A stretch of 64,000 bases of DNA from Ruminobacter sp964520475 (GCA_964520475.1 CAZFNS010000006.1:40702-104701), one strand, 5' to 3'; positions 55,338-63,939 are shown, numbered from the stretch's first letter. Notes: generated by a model not told the origin, from the letters alone. Made by a program: numbers and translations.

Positions 55338-55678
55338 AAAAACGCTCTTCGACAACGACGATGTGACGGGAGCCGGCCGGACGGCCGGCCCCGGATCCCG
55401 GCAATTTTACATTTTTTTAACCGGCTGTTCAAGCCCGCGGGGCAAAAACCCGGGCGCCGGGCCGCCCCCGGCGCCCGGGGCCGGGCGTTCCGCCGCCCCG
55501 CGGGCGGCGCATTCCCGGGCGTTACGGCAATAATATTAATCTTGATCCGATTATTTGTTTTTAATAAAAACAGCATGACCGCGTATATAGTCGGCAAAAT
55601 AATTCGGGAAAATATTCCGATTGGATCTCATTTTTTTGTATCATATATGACATTCGTCATATTTTTCAGAATTCAGCG
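55338..55678. other. recJ to EIICB-like intergenic region
   Basis: About 340 bp with no gene. Contains the strong hairpin at 55444-55479, then an AT-rich stretch. A weak plus-strand promoter is possible: TTGGAT (55621-55626), 17 bp, TATATG (55644-55649). Confidence 0.5.
55444..55479 (-). terminator. Strong hairpin with T-tract, no minus-strand gene upstream
   Basis: Perfect 12-bp arms CCCGGGCGCCGG/CCGGCGCCCGGG with a 7-base loop, then five Ts on the minus strand. Confidence 0.6.
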
Positions 55679-57097
55679 ATGCTACACGGAATAAGCAAGC
55701 GTTCGGTTCTTCCGGTCCTCCCGATCTTCTGCTGCACCGCGGCCCACCTGGCCGGGGCGGACTTTTGCGCGCCCGGGGCGGACCCGGGCGCGGCCGGGAC
55801 GCTGGTTCCGTGGCTCTTCTCCCTTTCCCTGTCGTGCGCGATTCCCTCGCGCAACCTCCCGTGGCAGCTTATCGGCGGCAGCCTAGCGTTTTTTCTGAGC
55901 CTGTCCCTCTTCGAACTGCTTCAGCCCGGGTACGCCGCCGCGGCGCTGCCCGCCGCCCTGTTCGGCCCCCTCGCCGCGGCGCTCGTGCACCCCTGGCGGG
56001 AAAAGGGGCTGCCCCTCCGGGCCCGGATCTTCAACAGATCGGCCGCCGTCGTCGTGCTGATGGCCTTCAGCGCCGTCCTCACCTGCGCTTTCGCGGCGCT
56101 CTACGCCGCCATCCGCGGCGGGATGGCCGGACTCTATCTGTCCGATCTTTACCGCGGCTCCTTTTCTTATATCTACGGCATAATCTACCAGTTCTGCGCC
56201 GCCTTCGGCTTCGGGAACTGCATTACCGGGCTGCCCGGCCCGGCGGAAGACCCCGTCTTCCCGCAAAGCTTCTTCAGCGTCACGGAAGCGCTGTTCGCGG
56301 CGGGGCTTCCCGCCGTTTACCTGGCCATGTCCGCGGGGCGCCGCCGGCGCGCGTACGGCCTCCTGTTCTTTCCGCTCGCGATCCTGAGCTCCACGTACGC
56401 GTACAGCGTCGCCATGCTGCTCGTCTGCCTGCTCTGGGTGCAGCCCTGGCTGTTCGGCATGTATCTCCTCACGAGCGCCGCGTTCTACTTCGTCGGGTAC
56501 CGGGTGCCCTTCGCGCCGCAGGACACCGGCGCCGGCTTTTACGATCCGGACATCGGCCCGGACCTGATCGCTTATTCCGACCCCGGCTTTCTCCTGTTCG
56601 CCGCCGCCGTGTTCGCCGGTAATTTTCTGGCGTCCGCCGCCATCCTGCACGAAAAGCGCCGCCGCGCCCGCCTGACGGGGCAGATTACCCGGGTCAAGCC
56701 GCTCATCGTCGACATCCTCGCCGACATCGGCACGCGCGACGTCAGCCTGCAGGCGACGGGCATAATCAAAGCGCTCGGCAGCTTCGACAACGTCATCAGC
56801 GTGAACAGGCGCGAAACGGTCATAACCTTCGCCGTCATCAGCGCGGACGCCGTGGACTTCGACGCGCTCGGCCGCTACGGGACGGCGGCCTACGCCGGCG
56901 ACGGCTCGAACCACCTGGTGTCGTGCCGGATCCGCCGGGACGCCCGGGACATCCACGCCAAAATCCTCGAGTTCGCGGCCTACAACCTGATCGACGTGAC
57001 CGGCGAGTACCGCGAAATCGAGCCGTACTCCATAGACAAAGGCAAATTCGGCGCCGCGCCGGCGGAGGAGAACGCGCATGCCCTGGATCCAGATTAA
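55679..57097 (+). CDS. Degenerate PTS EIICB (glucose-type)-like membrane protein
   Basis: 472 residues. The first 330 or so contain about eight to ten hydrophobic segments. The C-terminal 110 residues align without gaps to the EIIB domain of E. coli PtsG: ALGSFDNVISVNRRETVITF against ALGGKENITNLDACITRLRV, followed by AVDFDAL..YG against KVDQAGL..LG. In this alignment Arg378 occupies the position of the phosphorylated Cys and the TRLR block is lost. The membrane part has EIIC-like spacing but no motif I can confirm. It overlaps prmA by 20 bp. A PTS-derived sensor or a decaying transporter fits; an unrelated membrane protein is possible. Confidence 0.55.
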   Translation: MLHGISKRSVLPVLPIFCCTAAHLAGADFCAPGADPGAAGTLVPWLFSLSLSCAIPSRNLPWQLIGGSLAFFLSLSLFELLQPGYAAAALPAALFGPLAAALVHPWREKGLPLRARIFNRSAAVVVLMAFSAVLTCAFAALYAAIRGGMAGLYLSDLYRGSFSYIYGIIYQFCAAFGFGNCITGLPGPAEDPVFPQSFFSVTEALFAAGLPAVYLAMSAGRRRRAYGLLFFPLAILSSTYAYSVAMLLVCLLWVQPWLFGMYLLTSAAFYFVGYRVPFAPQDTGAGFYDPDIGPDLIAYSDPGFLLFAAAVFAGNFLASAAILHEKRRRARLTGQITRVKPLIVDILADIGTRDVSLQATGIIKALGSFDNVISVNRRETVITFAVISADAVDFDALGRYGTAAYAGDGSNHLVSCRIRRDARDIHAKILEFAAYNLIDVTGEYREIEPYSIDKGKFGAAPAEENAHALDPD

Positions 57098-57953
57098 GGT
57101 CGAAACCACCGACAAAAAAGCCGACCGGGTCTCCCGGGTGCTTTCCGGACTCGGCGCGGCCAGCGTGACCTACACGGACGCCGCCGAAAGCCCCGTGTAC
57201 GAACCCCTGCCCGGCGAGACCAGACTGTGGCGGAACACCACGGTCACGGGACTCTTCCCCGCGGACGCCGACGTTCCGAAAATCACCGCTTTTCTCCGCG
57301 CCCGCTTCGGGGAGGATCTCCCCTGCCGGGCGGAGCAACTCGAGGATCGGGACTGGGTCAGGGAGTGGATGGACAATTTTCATCCCATCAAATGCGGTTC
57401 CCGGCTCTGGATCTGCCCGACCTGGCGCCCCGTCCCCGACCCGGACGCCGTGAACGTCATGCTCGATCCGGGCCTCGCCTTCGGCACCGGCACCCATCCC
57501 ACCACCTTTCTCTGCCTGTCCTGGCTCGACGGGCTGGATCTCGCGGGGGCGTCGGTCGTCGACTACGGCTGCGGCTCCGGCATCCTGGCCGTGAGCGCCC
57601 TGAAACTCGGCGCGGCCCGGGCCGCGGGGATCGACATCGATCCCCAGGCCATCGAGGCCAGCCGGGAAAACGCCCGGAGGAACGGCGTGGCCGGCCGGCT
57701 CTCCCTGTACCTGCCGGAAGAAAAGCCGGCCGGGCTCGCGGCCGACTTCCTGCTCGCCAACATCCTGGCCGGCCCGCTCCGGGAGCTCGCCCCGGCCCTC
57801 GCGGCCATGGTGAAACCGGGGGGACGGATCGCCGTCAGCGGCATCATCGGCGTCCAGTGCGCCGAAATGACGGAAATCTACGGCCGCTGGTTCGACCTGG
57901 ACGAGCCGGCCTTCCGCGAGGAATGGTGCAGAATCACCGGCGTCAGAAAATAA
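57078..57953 (+). CDS. prmA: Ribosomal protein L11 methyltransferase
   Basis: 291 residues (E. coli 293). N-terminal substrate-recognition domain (MPWIQIKVETTDKKAD), then the SAM-binding DYGCGSGILAVSALKLGA and the NILAGPLRELAP catalytic-domain segment. Starts inside the 3' end of the EIICB-like gene. In E. coli prmA is followed by dusB-fis; here fis follows without dusB. Confidence 0.95.
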   Translation: MPWIQIKVETTDKKADRVSRVLSGLGAASVTYTDAAESPVYEPLPGETRLWRNTTVTGLFPADADVPKITAFLRARFGEDLPCRAEQLEDRDWVREWMDNFHPIKCGSRLWICPTWRPVPDPDAVNVMLDPGLAFGTGTHPTTFLCLSWLDGLDLAGASVVDYGCGSGILAVSALKLGAARAAGIDIDPQAIEASRENARRNGVAGRLSLYLPEEKPAGLAADFLLANILAGPLRELAPALAAMVKPGGRIAVSGIIGVQCAEMTEIYGRWFDLDEPAFREEWCRITGVRK

Positions 57954-57973
57954 TCCGAAAATGCAAGTGTTTT

Positions 57974-58002
57974 TTGAGAAAAAACTGAGACGGGATTAAA
58001 AA
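57974..58002 (+). promoter_or_regulatory. Possible fis promoter
   Basis: TTGAGA (57974-57979), a 17-bp spacer and TAAAAA (57997-58002), giving a leader of about 260 nt. Confidence 0.5.
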
Positions 58003-58112
58003 AATCCTCTTTCAAATTCAAGAAAAACATAATAATATATGTGACCGTAAATTTAAGCGAATTACCCATCCGCCCGCGGAACGCCGGCTCCGGCCGGTTT
58101 CCGGTTCAGCGC

Positions 58113-58145
58113 GTTGCGCTCCGGGACCCGTCCCGGAGCGGCAAC
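58113..58145 (+). repeat. Long inverted repeat in the fis leader
   Basis: GTTGCGCTCCGGGAC (58113-58127) pairs with GTCCCGGAGCGGCAAC (58130-58145), one bulge. No T-tract follows on the plus strand, so it is not a simple terminator. Confidence 0.75.
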
Positions 58146-58268
58146 GAAGAAAAAAGAAGACGGATTGAACGCGGCTCCGGCCGCGCTCCCGACGGTAATT
58201 CCGGCGTGAGGAAGCCGCGGCGCAGCGGCGGCCACCCCGCTTTATTTTTATACTCCGCTTGCAAGGTT

Positions 58269-58583
58269 ATGTTCAAAATGTTGAATAATAATAATACTAA
58301 TAACAAAGTCAGCTCCCAAAGTCCCGCCGCTTCCGAGGAGACTCCCGCCGACCGTCAGAGACCTCTCTACGAATCGGTTCTGAATTCGGTAAACAATTTT
58401 CTCAACAACCCCGCCAACGCCGGCACCACCGACCTCTACGAAATCGTCCTGAGCGAAGTCGAGCGGCCGCTGCTCGACCGGGTCATGCAGCACGTGCACG
58501 GCAACCAGACCAGAGCCGCGAGGATGATGGGAATAAACCGCGGCACCCTGCGGAAAAAGCTCAAAAAGTACAGCCTGAGCTGA
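58269..58583 (+). CDS. fis: Nucleoid protein Fis
   Basis: A growth-phase nucleoid protein and activator of stable-RNA genes. 104 residues from the ATG at 58269 (E. coli 98); an ATG three codons later is possible. The Asn-rich N-terminus is unusual (MLNNNNTNN). The rest is close to E. coli Fis: DLYEIVLSEVERPLLDRVMQ and the helix-turn-helix NQTRAARMMGINRGTLRKKL. Fis next to prmA supports gammaproteobacterial origin. Confidence 0.97.
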   Translation: MFKMLNNNNTNNKVSSQSPAASEETPADRQRPLYESVLNSVNNFLNNPANAGTTDLYEIVLSEVERPLLDRVMQHVHGNQTRAARMMGINRGTLRKKLKKYSLS

Positions 58584-58604
58584 CGGCTGGAACACAGGCC
58601 CCGG

Positions 58605-58634
58605 GGGGCCCGGAATATCCGGGCCCCTTTTTTT
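58605..58634 (+). terminator. Terminator of fis
   Basis: A perfect 9-bp stem GGGGCCCGG/CCGGGCCCC, loop AATAT, then seven Ts. Confidence 0.92.
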
Positions 58635-58692
58635 GTTCCCTGTCCCGCCGTCCGGCCCGGTTTCGCCGCCGCGTAAACGAGACTTTTTTTAC

Positions 58693-58721
58693 TGCACAAA
58701 CGAACCGCCCGGGGCTATAAT
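58693..58721 (+). promoter_or_regulatory. Promoter of the brxD-brxHI-like pair
   Basis: TGCACA (58693-58698), a 17-bp spacer and a perfect TATAAT (58716-58721), 35 bp before the ATG. Confidence 0.65.
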
Positions 58722-58756
58722 GAAAGGATCCGAAAATTATCTGAGGACAACACCGG

Positions 58757-60082
58757 ATGGCAGTCAAACTGAGACCCCGCGAGAGAGAATCCATTATCCA
58801 GTCGCTGCGCTCGGGCGTCACCCCGCGCGCCGGGCTGCGGTTCATCCAGGTCGGCCGCGTCAGGGAAACCGAAGCCGTGATCCACGATCTGGACATGATC
58901 GCGCAGGAAGGCAGCTCGTTCAAACTGGTGACCGGCGACTTCGGCGCCGGCAAAAGCTTCTTTCTCCAGATGGTGGAGAGCGTCGCCCACGAAAAGGGCA
59001 TCGTCACCATGCGGGCCGATCTCACCCCGGACCGGCGCCTGCAGTCGTCCAACGGCCGGGCGCTCAACCTCTATAAGGAGCTCAGCAGGAACATGGCCAC
59101 GCGGGCCAAACCCGACGGCGGCGCCCTCGGCTCCGTCATCGAAAAATTCATCACCTCCGCCCGGGAAAAAGCCGGAGAGACCGGCGTGGACTGCTCGGAC
59201 GTCATCAAAACCATGCTCGCGCCGCTTCACGACATGGTCGGGGGCTTTGACTTCACGCTCGTCGTAACGGCGTACTGGCGGGGCTTCGAGGAGGGAAACG
59301 CCGACCTCGCCGCCCGCGCGAACAAATGGCTGCGCGGCGAGTACCGCAGCCGGACCGAGGCGCGGCGCGATCTCGGGGTCAGGACCATCATCGAGGACTC
59401 CTCGGTGTACGATTTCATCAAGCTGTTCGCCGCCTTCGCGCGCGCCGCGGGCTTCTCGGGCCTCCTGGTGCTCCTCGACGAAATGGTGAATCTCTACAAG
59501 ATCCACAATCTCCGTTCCCGCGAGGCCAACTACGAGCAGATCCTGCGCATCCTCAACGACTGCCTGCAGGGCAACGTCCGGGGCCTCGGCTTCATCATGA
59601 GCGGTACCGGGGACTTCCTGGAGGATCCCCGCAAAGGCCTCTACAGCTACGAGGCCCTGCATTCCCGGCTGGCCGGCAACATGTTCGCGAAAGCGGCCGG
59701 GGTCAACGATCTGAGCGGCCCGGTCATGCGCCTGGACAACCTCACCCCGGAAGAGCTGTACGTGCTGCTTTTCAACGTCAGGAACGTCTTCGCCTACGGC
59801 AATCCCGACAATTACCCGGTGCCCGACGAGGCGCTCGCGAAATTCCTCGCGCACTGCTCGAACCGCATCGGGGAAGCCTATTTCAAGACCCCGCGGAACA
59901 CCGTGAAAGCCTTCGTGGATTTTCTGTCGGTGCTCGCGCAGAACCCGGAGCTCAAGTGGACCGATCTGCTCAGGGACGTCGAAATCGATCCGGAAAAGGA
60001 AGACGAATCCGGCGGCTACGGCGCCGCCTTCGCGGACGGAGCCGCCGGCGAGGGCGACGAGCTGGCCGGCTTCACGCTGTAA
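58757..60082 (+). CDS. BrxD-like (DUF2791) P-loop ATPase
   Basis: 441 residues; ATG with GAGGA 9 bases upstream. The N-terminus (RERESIIQSLRSGVTPRAGL...VGR) is typical of DUF2791/BrxD proteins. Walker A is GDFGAGKS at 60-67 and Walker B LLVLLDE at 236-242, followed by MSGTGDFLED, a sensor-like segment. In type 2 BREX phage defence brxD lies next to brxHI, the helicase gene that follows here. No other BREX gene (pglX, pglZ, brxC/pglY, pglW) is present. Cytoplasmic; the reaction it drives is unknown. Confidence 0.82.
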   Translation: MAVKLRPRERESIIQSLRSGVTPRAGLRFIQVGRVRETEAVIHDLDMIAQEGSSFKLVTGDFGAGKSFFLQMVESVAHEKGIVTMRADLTPDRRLQSSNGRALNLYKELSRNMATRAKPDGGALGSVIEKFITSAREKAGETGVDCSDVIKTMLAPLHDMVGGFDFTLVVTAYWRGFEEGNADLAARANKWLRGEYRSRTEARRDLGVRTIIEDSSVYDFIKLFAAFARAAGFSGLLVLLDEMVNLYKIHNLRSREANYEQILRILNDCLQGNVRGLGFIMSGTGDFLEDPRKGLYSYEALHSRLAGNMFAKAAGVNDLSGPVMRLDNLTPEELYVLLFNVRNVFAYGNPDNYPVPDEALAKFLAHCSNRIGEAYFKTPRNTVKAFVDFLSVLAQNPELKWTDLLRDVEIDPEKEDESGGYGAAFADGAAGEGDELAGFTL

Positions 60083-60160
60083 CCCCCGGAACCCGTTTTG
60101 CCCGCGCGGCCGGAACGGCCCGGCGCCGGCCGCGCGTTCGCCGCGTTAAGGATCCCGCCC

Positions 60161-62416
60161 ATGACGCAAACTTCAAACGCGGAACTGCTTCATCCGCGGA
60201 TCGTCAGGTACCTGAGCCGCCTCGGCTGGACGCGCCTGAACGAAATTCAGGAAAAAGCCGTCCCGGCCGTGCTCGGCGGCGGGAACGACGTCATCATCAG
60301 CGCCGGGACGGCGGCCGGCAAAACCGAGGCCGCCTTCCTGCCGGTGTGCACGGCGCTGCTGCGCGACCCGCCGGAAGGCGTGGGCGCGCTGTACATAAGC
60401 CCGCTCAAAGCCCTCATCAACGACCAGTACCGGCGCATGGAGGCCCTCGGGAGCTTCGCCGGCATCCGGGTGACCCCGTGGCACGGCGACATCGGCGCCA
60501 ACGTCAAGAAAAAAATCTTCTCCGAGCCGGCCGGCATAGCGCTCATCACCCCGGAATCGCTCGAGTCCCTGCTGATAAACTACCCCGCCTGGTACCGGAG
60601 CAACCTGGCCGGCCTCCGCTATGTGATCGTCGACGAGTTCCACGCGTTTATCGGCACGGAAAGGGGCTACCAGCTCCTCAGCCAGATGCACCGCCTTGAA
60701 ACCGCCCTGGGCCGGAGGATCCCCCGGATCGCCCTGAGCGCCACCCTGAACGACATCGGGGAGGCGGCCCGCTGGCTGCGCGCGGACGCGGAACGGCGGC
60801 CGGTGATCGTCGAGGCCCGTCCCGGGGGCAAGACCCTGTTCCTGCAGCTGCGCGGCTACGAGACCGGCGGCGCGGACGCCCGCCGGGAACTGTCCCGCCT
60901 CGACCCGATCGCCGCCGATCTGTTCCGGCTGCTGCGCGGTTCCACCAATCTGGTCTTCGCCAACAGCCGGGCCAAGACCGAGTACCTGGCCACCCGGCTC
61001 GGCAAACTCTCCGCGGCCGCGGGCGTCCCGCCCGAGTTTTTCCCCCATCACGGCTCGCTGTCGAAGGACCTGCGCGAGCGGCTGGAAAACCGGCTCAAAG
61101 CGGCGGATCTCCCCACGACCGCCATCTGCACCCAGACGCTCGAACTCGGGATCGACATCGGCGAGGCGGCCTCCATCGCGCAGGTGGACGCGCCCTCCTC
61201 GGTCGCCGGGCTGCGGCAGAGAATCGGCCGGGCCGGCAGAAGAGACCGGGCCGCCGTGCTGAGGCTGTTCATAACCGAGCAAAGCCGGGAAGGGGCGCCC
61301 CTCCCGCTCGGAGCGGAACTCCGGGAGGAGACCTTCCTCTCGGCGGCCGTGCTCGAGCTGGTGCTCGAAAACTGGTACGAACCCCCGGCGGCCCGCGAGT
61401 ACGCCATGTCGACGCTCATCCAGCAGATCCTCAGCGTCATCGCCGAAACGGGGAGCGCCGGCGCGCCGCAGCTCTGGCGGCTGCTGTGCGAAACCGGCCC
61501 CTTCTCCCTGATCACCCGGCCCCTCTTCGCGGGAATTTTAAGGTCGATGGGCCGGCACGATCTGATCATCCAGATGCGGGACGGCAAGCTCACGCTCGGC
61601 CCGGCCGGCGAGAAGGTCGTGTCCCGCTTCAGTTTCTACAGCTCGTTCCGGGCCCGCGAGGAATACGCCGTCGAGCACAACGGGGCGCACATCGGCACGA
61701 CGCCGCTCAGCCGGCCCCTCGCCCCCGGGGACACCTTTCTCTTCGCCGGCAAGGGCTGGGAAGTGGTTTATTTCAGCGGCGAGAAGCGGATTATCTCGGT
61801 CAGGCCCTGCCGGGAGCGCGCGGAACCCCTGCCGATAGACGGCCGGGGCGCGCGGATCCACGACGGGGTCCGGGAAAAAATGTTCGAGCTGTACACCCGG
61901 GACGACGTCCCGGCGTATCTGGACAAAACGGCGCGGCGGCACTTCGCGGAAGGACGGGCGGCTTTCGCGAGGCTCGGGCTCGCCGTGAACCGCTACGCGG
62001 CCGGTCTCGACGGCCTCTACGTTTTCCCGTGGAAAGGCGACCGGATCGCGGACACCCTCGTGCAGCTCTTCAGATCGTCGGGAATTCAGGCCAAAAAATT
62101 CGGCTGCTACCTCCTGCTGCCGGATCTGACGCCCTCCTCCTACGCGCGGGCGGTCCGGGACATCCTGGCCGGGCCGGCGCCCACCGAGGCGGAAATGGCC
62201 GGGAAAATCACGGGACTCGAGTGCGACAAATTCGACGTCTATCTTGACCGGGAACTGCTGTGCGTCCAGTACGGGAACAGAAATTTCGACGTGGCGGGGG
62301 CCGTGGCGTTCCTCGAAACCGCCCTGCGGGCGGAGCGCCCGTTCAACCCGGCGAACCGCGCCGCCTACGCCATCACGAGCGGGCGCGCCGGCCCGGACGG
62401 CCGGGCCGGACGCTGA
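60161..62416 (+). CDS. BrxHI/Lhr-like superfamily 2 DEAD/DEAH helicase
   Basis: 751 residues from the ATG at 60161 (AAGGA 8 bases upstream). Motif I AGTAAGKTEA (48-57), Ia PLKALINDQ, II DEFH (158-161), III SAT (193-195), V TLELGIDIG and VI QRIGRAGRR (353-361) are all intact. After the helicase core come about 390 residues with winged-helix and Lhr-like accessory regions. It starts 78 bp after brxD and is probably cotranscribed. In BREX type 2 the equivalent is BrxHI. Likely an ATP-dependent nucleic-acid translocase working with the BrxD-like ATPase. Confidence 0.85.
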   Translation: MTQTSNAELLHPRIVRYLSRLGWTRLNEIQEKAVPAVLGGGNDVIISAGTAAGKTEAAFLPVCTALLRDPPEGVGALYISPLKALINDQYRRMEALGSFAGIRVTPWHGDIGANVKKKIFSEPAGIALITPESLESLLINYPAWYRSNLAGLRYVIVDEFHAFIGTERGYQLLSQMHRLETALGRRIPRIALSATLNDIGEAARWLRADAERRPVIVEARPGGKTLFLQLRGYETGGADARRELSRLDPIAADLFRLLRGSTNLVFANSRAKTEYLATRLGKLSAAAGVPPEFFPHHGSLSKDLRERLENRLKAADLPTTAICTQTLELGIDIGEAASIAQVDAPSSVAGLRQRIGRAGRRDRAAVLRLFITEQSREGAPLPLGAELREETFLSAAVLELVLENWYEPPAAREYAMSTLIQQILSVIAETGSAGAPQLWRLLCETGPFSLITRPLFAGILRSMGRHDLIIQMRDGKLTLGPAGEKVVSRFSFYSSFRAREEYAVEHNGAHIGTTPLSRPLAPGDTFLFAGKGWEVVYFSGEKRIISVRPCRERAEPLPIDGRGARIHDGVREKMFELYTRDDVPAYLDKTARRHFAEGRAAFARLGLAVNRYAAGLDGLYVFPWKGDRIADTLVQLFRSSGIQAKKFGCYLLLPDLTPSSYARAVRDILAGPAPTEAEMAGKITGLECDKFDVYLDRELLCVQYGNRNFDVAGAVAFLETALRAERPFNPANRAAYAITSGRAGPDGRAGR

Positions 62417-62445
62417 AAAGCCGCGCGGCGAGCCGCGCGGCCTGT
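62416..62445. terminator. Hairpin between helicase and WYL genes
   Basis: Two copies of the self-complementary GCCGCGCGGC (62420-62429, 62432-62441) lie between convergent genes; four Ts follow on the minus strand. Confidence 0.5.
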
Positions 62446-62473
62446 TCCGAAGGGGCGGAAAACGGACGCAGCC

Positions 62474-63451
62474 TTATCCCGGGAAAGCCTCGGGACTGCA
62501 CAGTTTGAGCAGAACGTAAATCTCGTTTTTGTTCTTCAGCGCGATCTGGCGGTAACTGTGCCCACCGTCCTGCTTCTGCTTCTGCTTCTGCTCTTCGTCG
62601 CTGGGCGTTAGTCTCAGCGTCAGGAGGGTGTAGAGGAGAAGCGCCTGGCGGCACTTGTAGACTACCTCGCCGTTCTCCATGCCGTATTCGAGCTCGATGG
62701 CCCGCTTCTGCGAGTCGCTGAGCTCCGGATCCGGCACGATGTGCAGGGACACGACGAAGTTCCACTGCATATCCTCGTTGGGATCGATCTCCGAAGGCTC
62801 CGCCTTGCCCGCGGAAAGGATGCGGGACAGCACGAAATCCCGGAAGTCCTTTTTCTCGTGGCAGTAGGATCTGACGTGCCACCTGATCCCGTCGAAACCG
62901 AGGGCGTGCGGGGAAATGACCCTGGTCGACGGCTCGAAGCCGGTCATCGACTGGTAGGTGATGCGCACCTTCTGGCGGTTCAGGATGCAGAACACGATAT
63001 TGGAAAGAATTTCGTAGCTGATGACGCGCTTAGGCGGCGCGAAGCACGCCACGGTCGGCACCTGCAGCAGGTAATTGCTGGTGTCGTGGATAAAGCCCTG
63101 CGCGTTCATGTACAGGTCGTTCAGATAGGAAGAGGCGCTGCAGATGCTGTAAAGCGGCTTGTACGCGGCGGTCTTGATGTAGACTTTCTGATGGCGGTCG
63201 TACTCGAGATTTTTCGGGGCCATCTCGGAGTATTTGGCGAGATCCAGCGAAGACTGGGGGATCGAAATGCCGAAAAACTCCACCAGGTCGGAACGGTTGA
63301 TGTGCCCGCTCCAGCAGAGCCGGTAGTCGATGAACTCGAGACGCCTTTCCTGGTTCCATTTGTTGTTGCCCGGCTTGTTGGGAAACGTCCTTTTGGCCGA
63401 GCCCGCGCTGTTTTTGGAAATCCGTATATTTTTGCTGTTAAGGTTACTCAT
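62474..63451 (-). CDS. BrxR/CapW-type WYL-domain transcription regulator
   Basis: 325 residues. Residues 37-92 form the winged-helix domain of this family (RLEFIDYRL, INRSDLVEFFGIS, QSSLDLAKY, NLEYDRHQKVY). A WYL domain spans about 150-212 (KVRITYQSM, RWHVRSYC, DFVLSRI), and a C-terminal domain follows. BrxR and CapW repress BREX and CBASS operons and respond to infection-related ligands. The tail has a QKQKQKQ run. It converges on the brxD/helicase pair; its own promoter region carries repeats that could be operators. Confidence 0.88.
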   Translation of the reverse strand: MSNLNSKNIRISKNSAGSAKRTFPNKPGNNKWNQERRLEFIDYRLCWSGHINRSDLVEFFGISIPQSSLDLAKYSEMAPKNLEYDRHQKVYIKTAAYKPLYSICSASSYLNDLYMNAQGFIHDTSNYLLQVPTVACFAPPKRVISYEILSNIVFCILNRQKVRITYQSMTGFEPSTRVISPHALGFDGIRWHVRSYCHEKKDFRDFVLSRILSAGKAEPSEIDPNEDMQWNFVVSLHIVPDPELSDSQKRAIELEYGMENGEVVYKCRQALLLYTLLTLRLTPSDEEQKQKQKQDGGHSYRQIALKNKNEIYVLLKLCSPEAFPG

Positions 63452-63461
63452 GGCGTTTTCC

Positions 63462-63473
63462 CAACACTAAACG
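63462..63473. repeat. Candidate operator copy 1
   Basis: CAACACTAAACG, just upstream of the WYL ATG; matches copy 2 at 11 of 12 bases. Confidence 0.5.
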
Positions 63474-63531
63474 TGCGAATCTTATGCTCCTGTCTCAGCG
63501 TAATCTCACGGTCATTCCGACCCGCCGAAAC

Positions 63532-63537
63532 ATTATA
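63532..63537 (-). promoter_or_regulatory. Likely -10 element of the WYL gene
   Basis: A perfect TATAAT on the minus strand, 80 bp before the ATG. The -35 region falls in repeat copy 2 and is a poor match to consensus. Confidence 0.5.
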
Positions 63538-63551
63538 ATAAACGCCGCCGT

Positions 63552-63563
63552 CAACACTATACG
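63552..63563. repeat. Candidate operator copy 2
   Basis: CAACACTATACG, overlapping the expected -35 position of the WYL promoter. Confidence 0.5.
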
Positions 63564-63939
63564 CACCGCATGCGCATAAATCCCCGGCGCCGGCGGCCTA
63601 AAGTTCCGCGGCGGGTTACGGTATGAGACGCGTTAAGCTGACGGCTTAATATTTAATATTATCGATCAACTCGCGGCTTTTCGCAAACAAAATAAACTAA
63701 TGAATATAACAGAATTGCATAATAATTATAATCTTATGCGCAGGAGATTTCCACGGTTATAAAGATAATACTGTGTCGTTATCGATTTAATTTTTATGGC
63801 GGGACGGCGCGCCGGCCCCGGAATCCGCGGGAAACCCCCGAAAAACCGGCCCGGGAGGCGCGGGCCGGGGCCCGCGGGCGGAACCGTCCCGGCAACAAGG
63901 CTCCCCTTGCGGGTCACGGGAATTTGCGGCGGCGCAAAA

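Larger units (their letters stand above)
57954..58268. other. prmA-fis intergenic region with structured fis leader
   Basis: 315 bp, no gene. The first 90 bp are AT-rich with a promoter; then GC-rich sequence with a long hairpin at 58113-58145. Confidence 0.55.

Noticed and set aside
58757..63451. A complete BREX system.
   Set aside because: Only the ATPase, helicase and a regulator are present; the methyltransferase, PglZ and other core genes are absent from the window.
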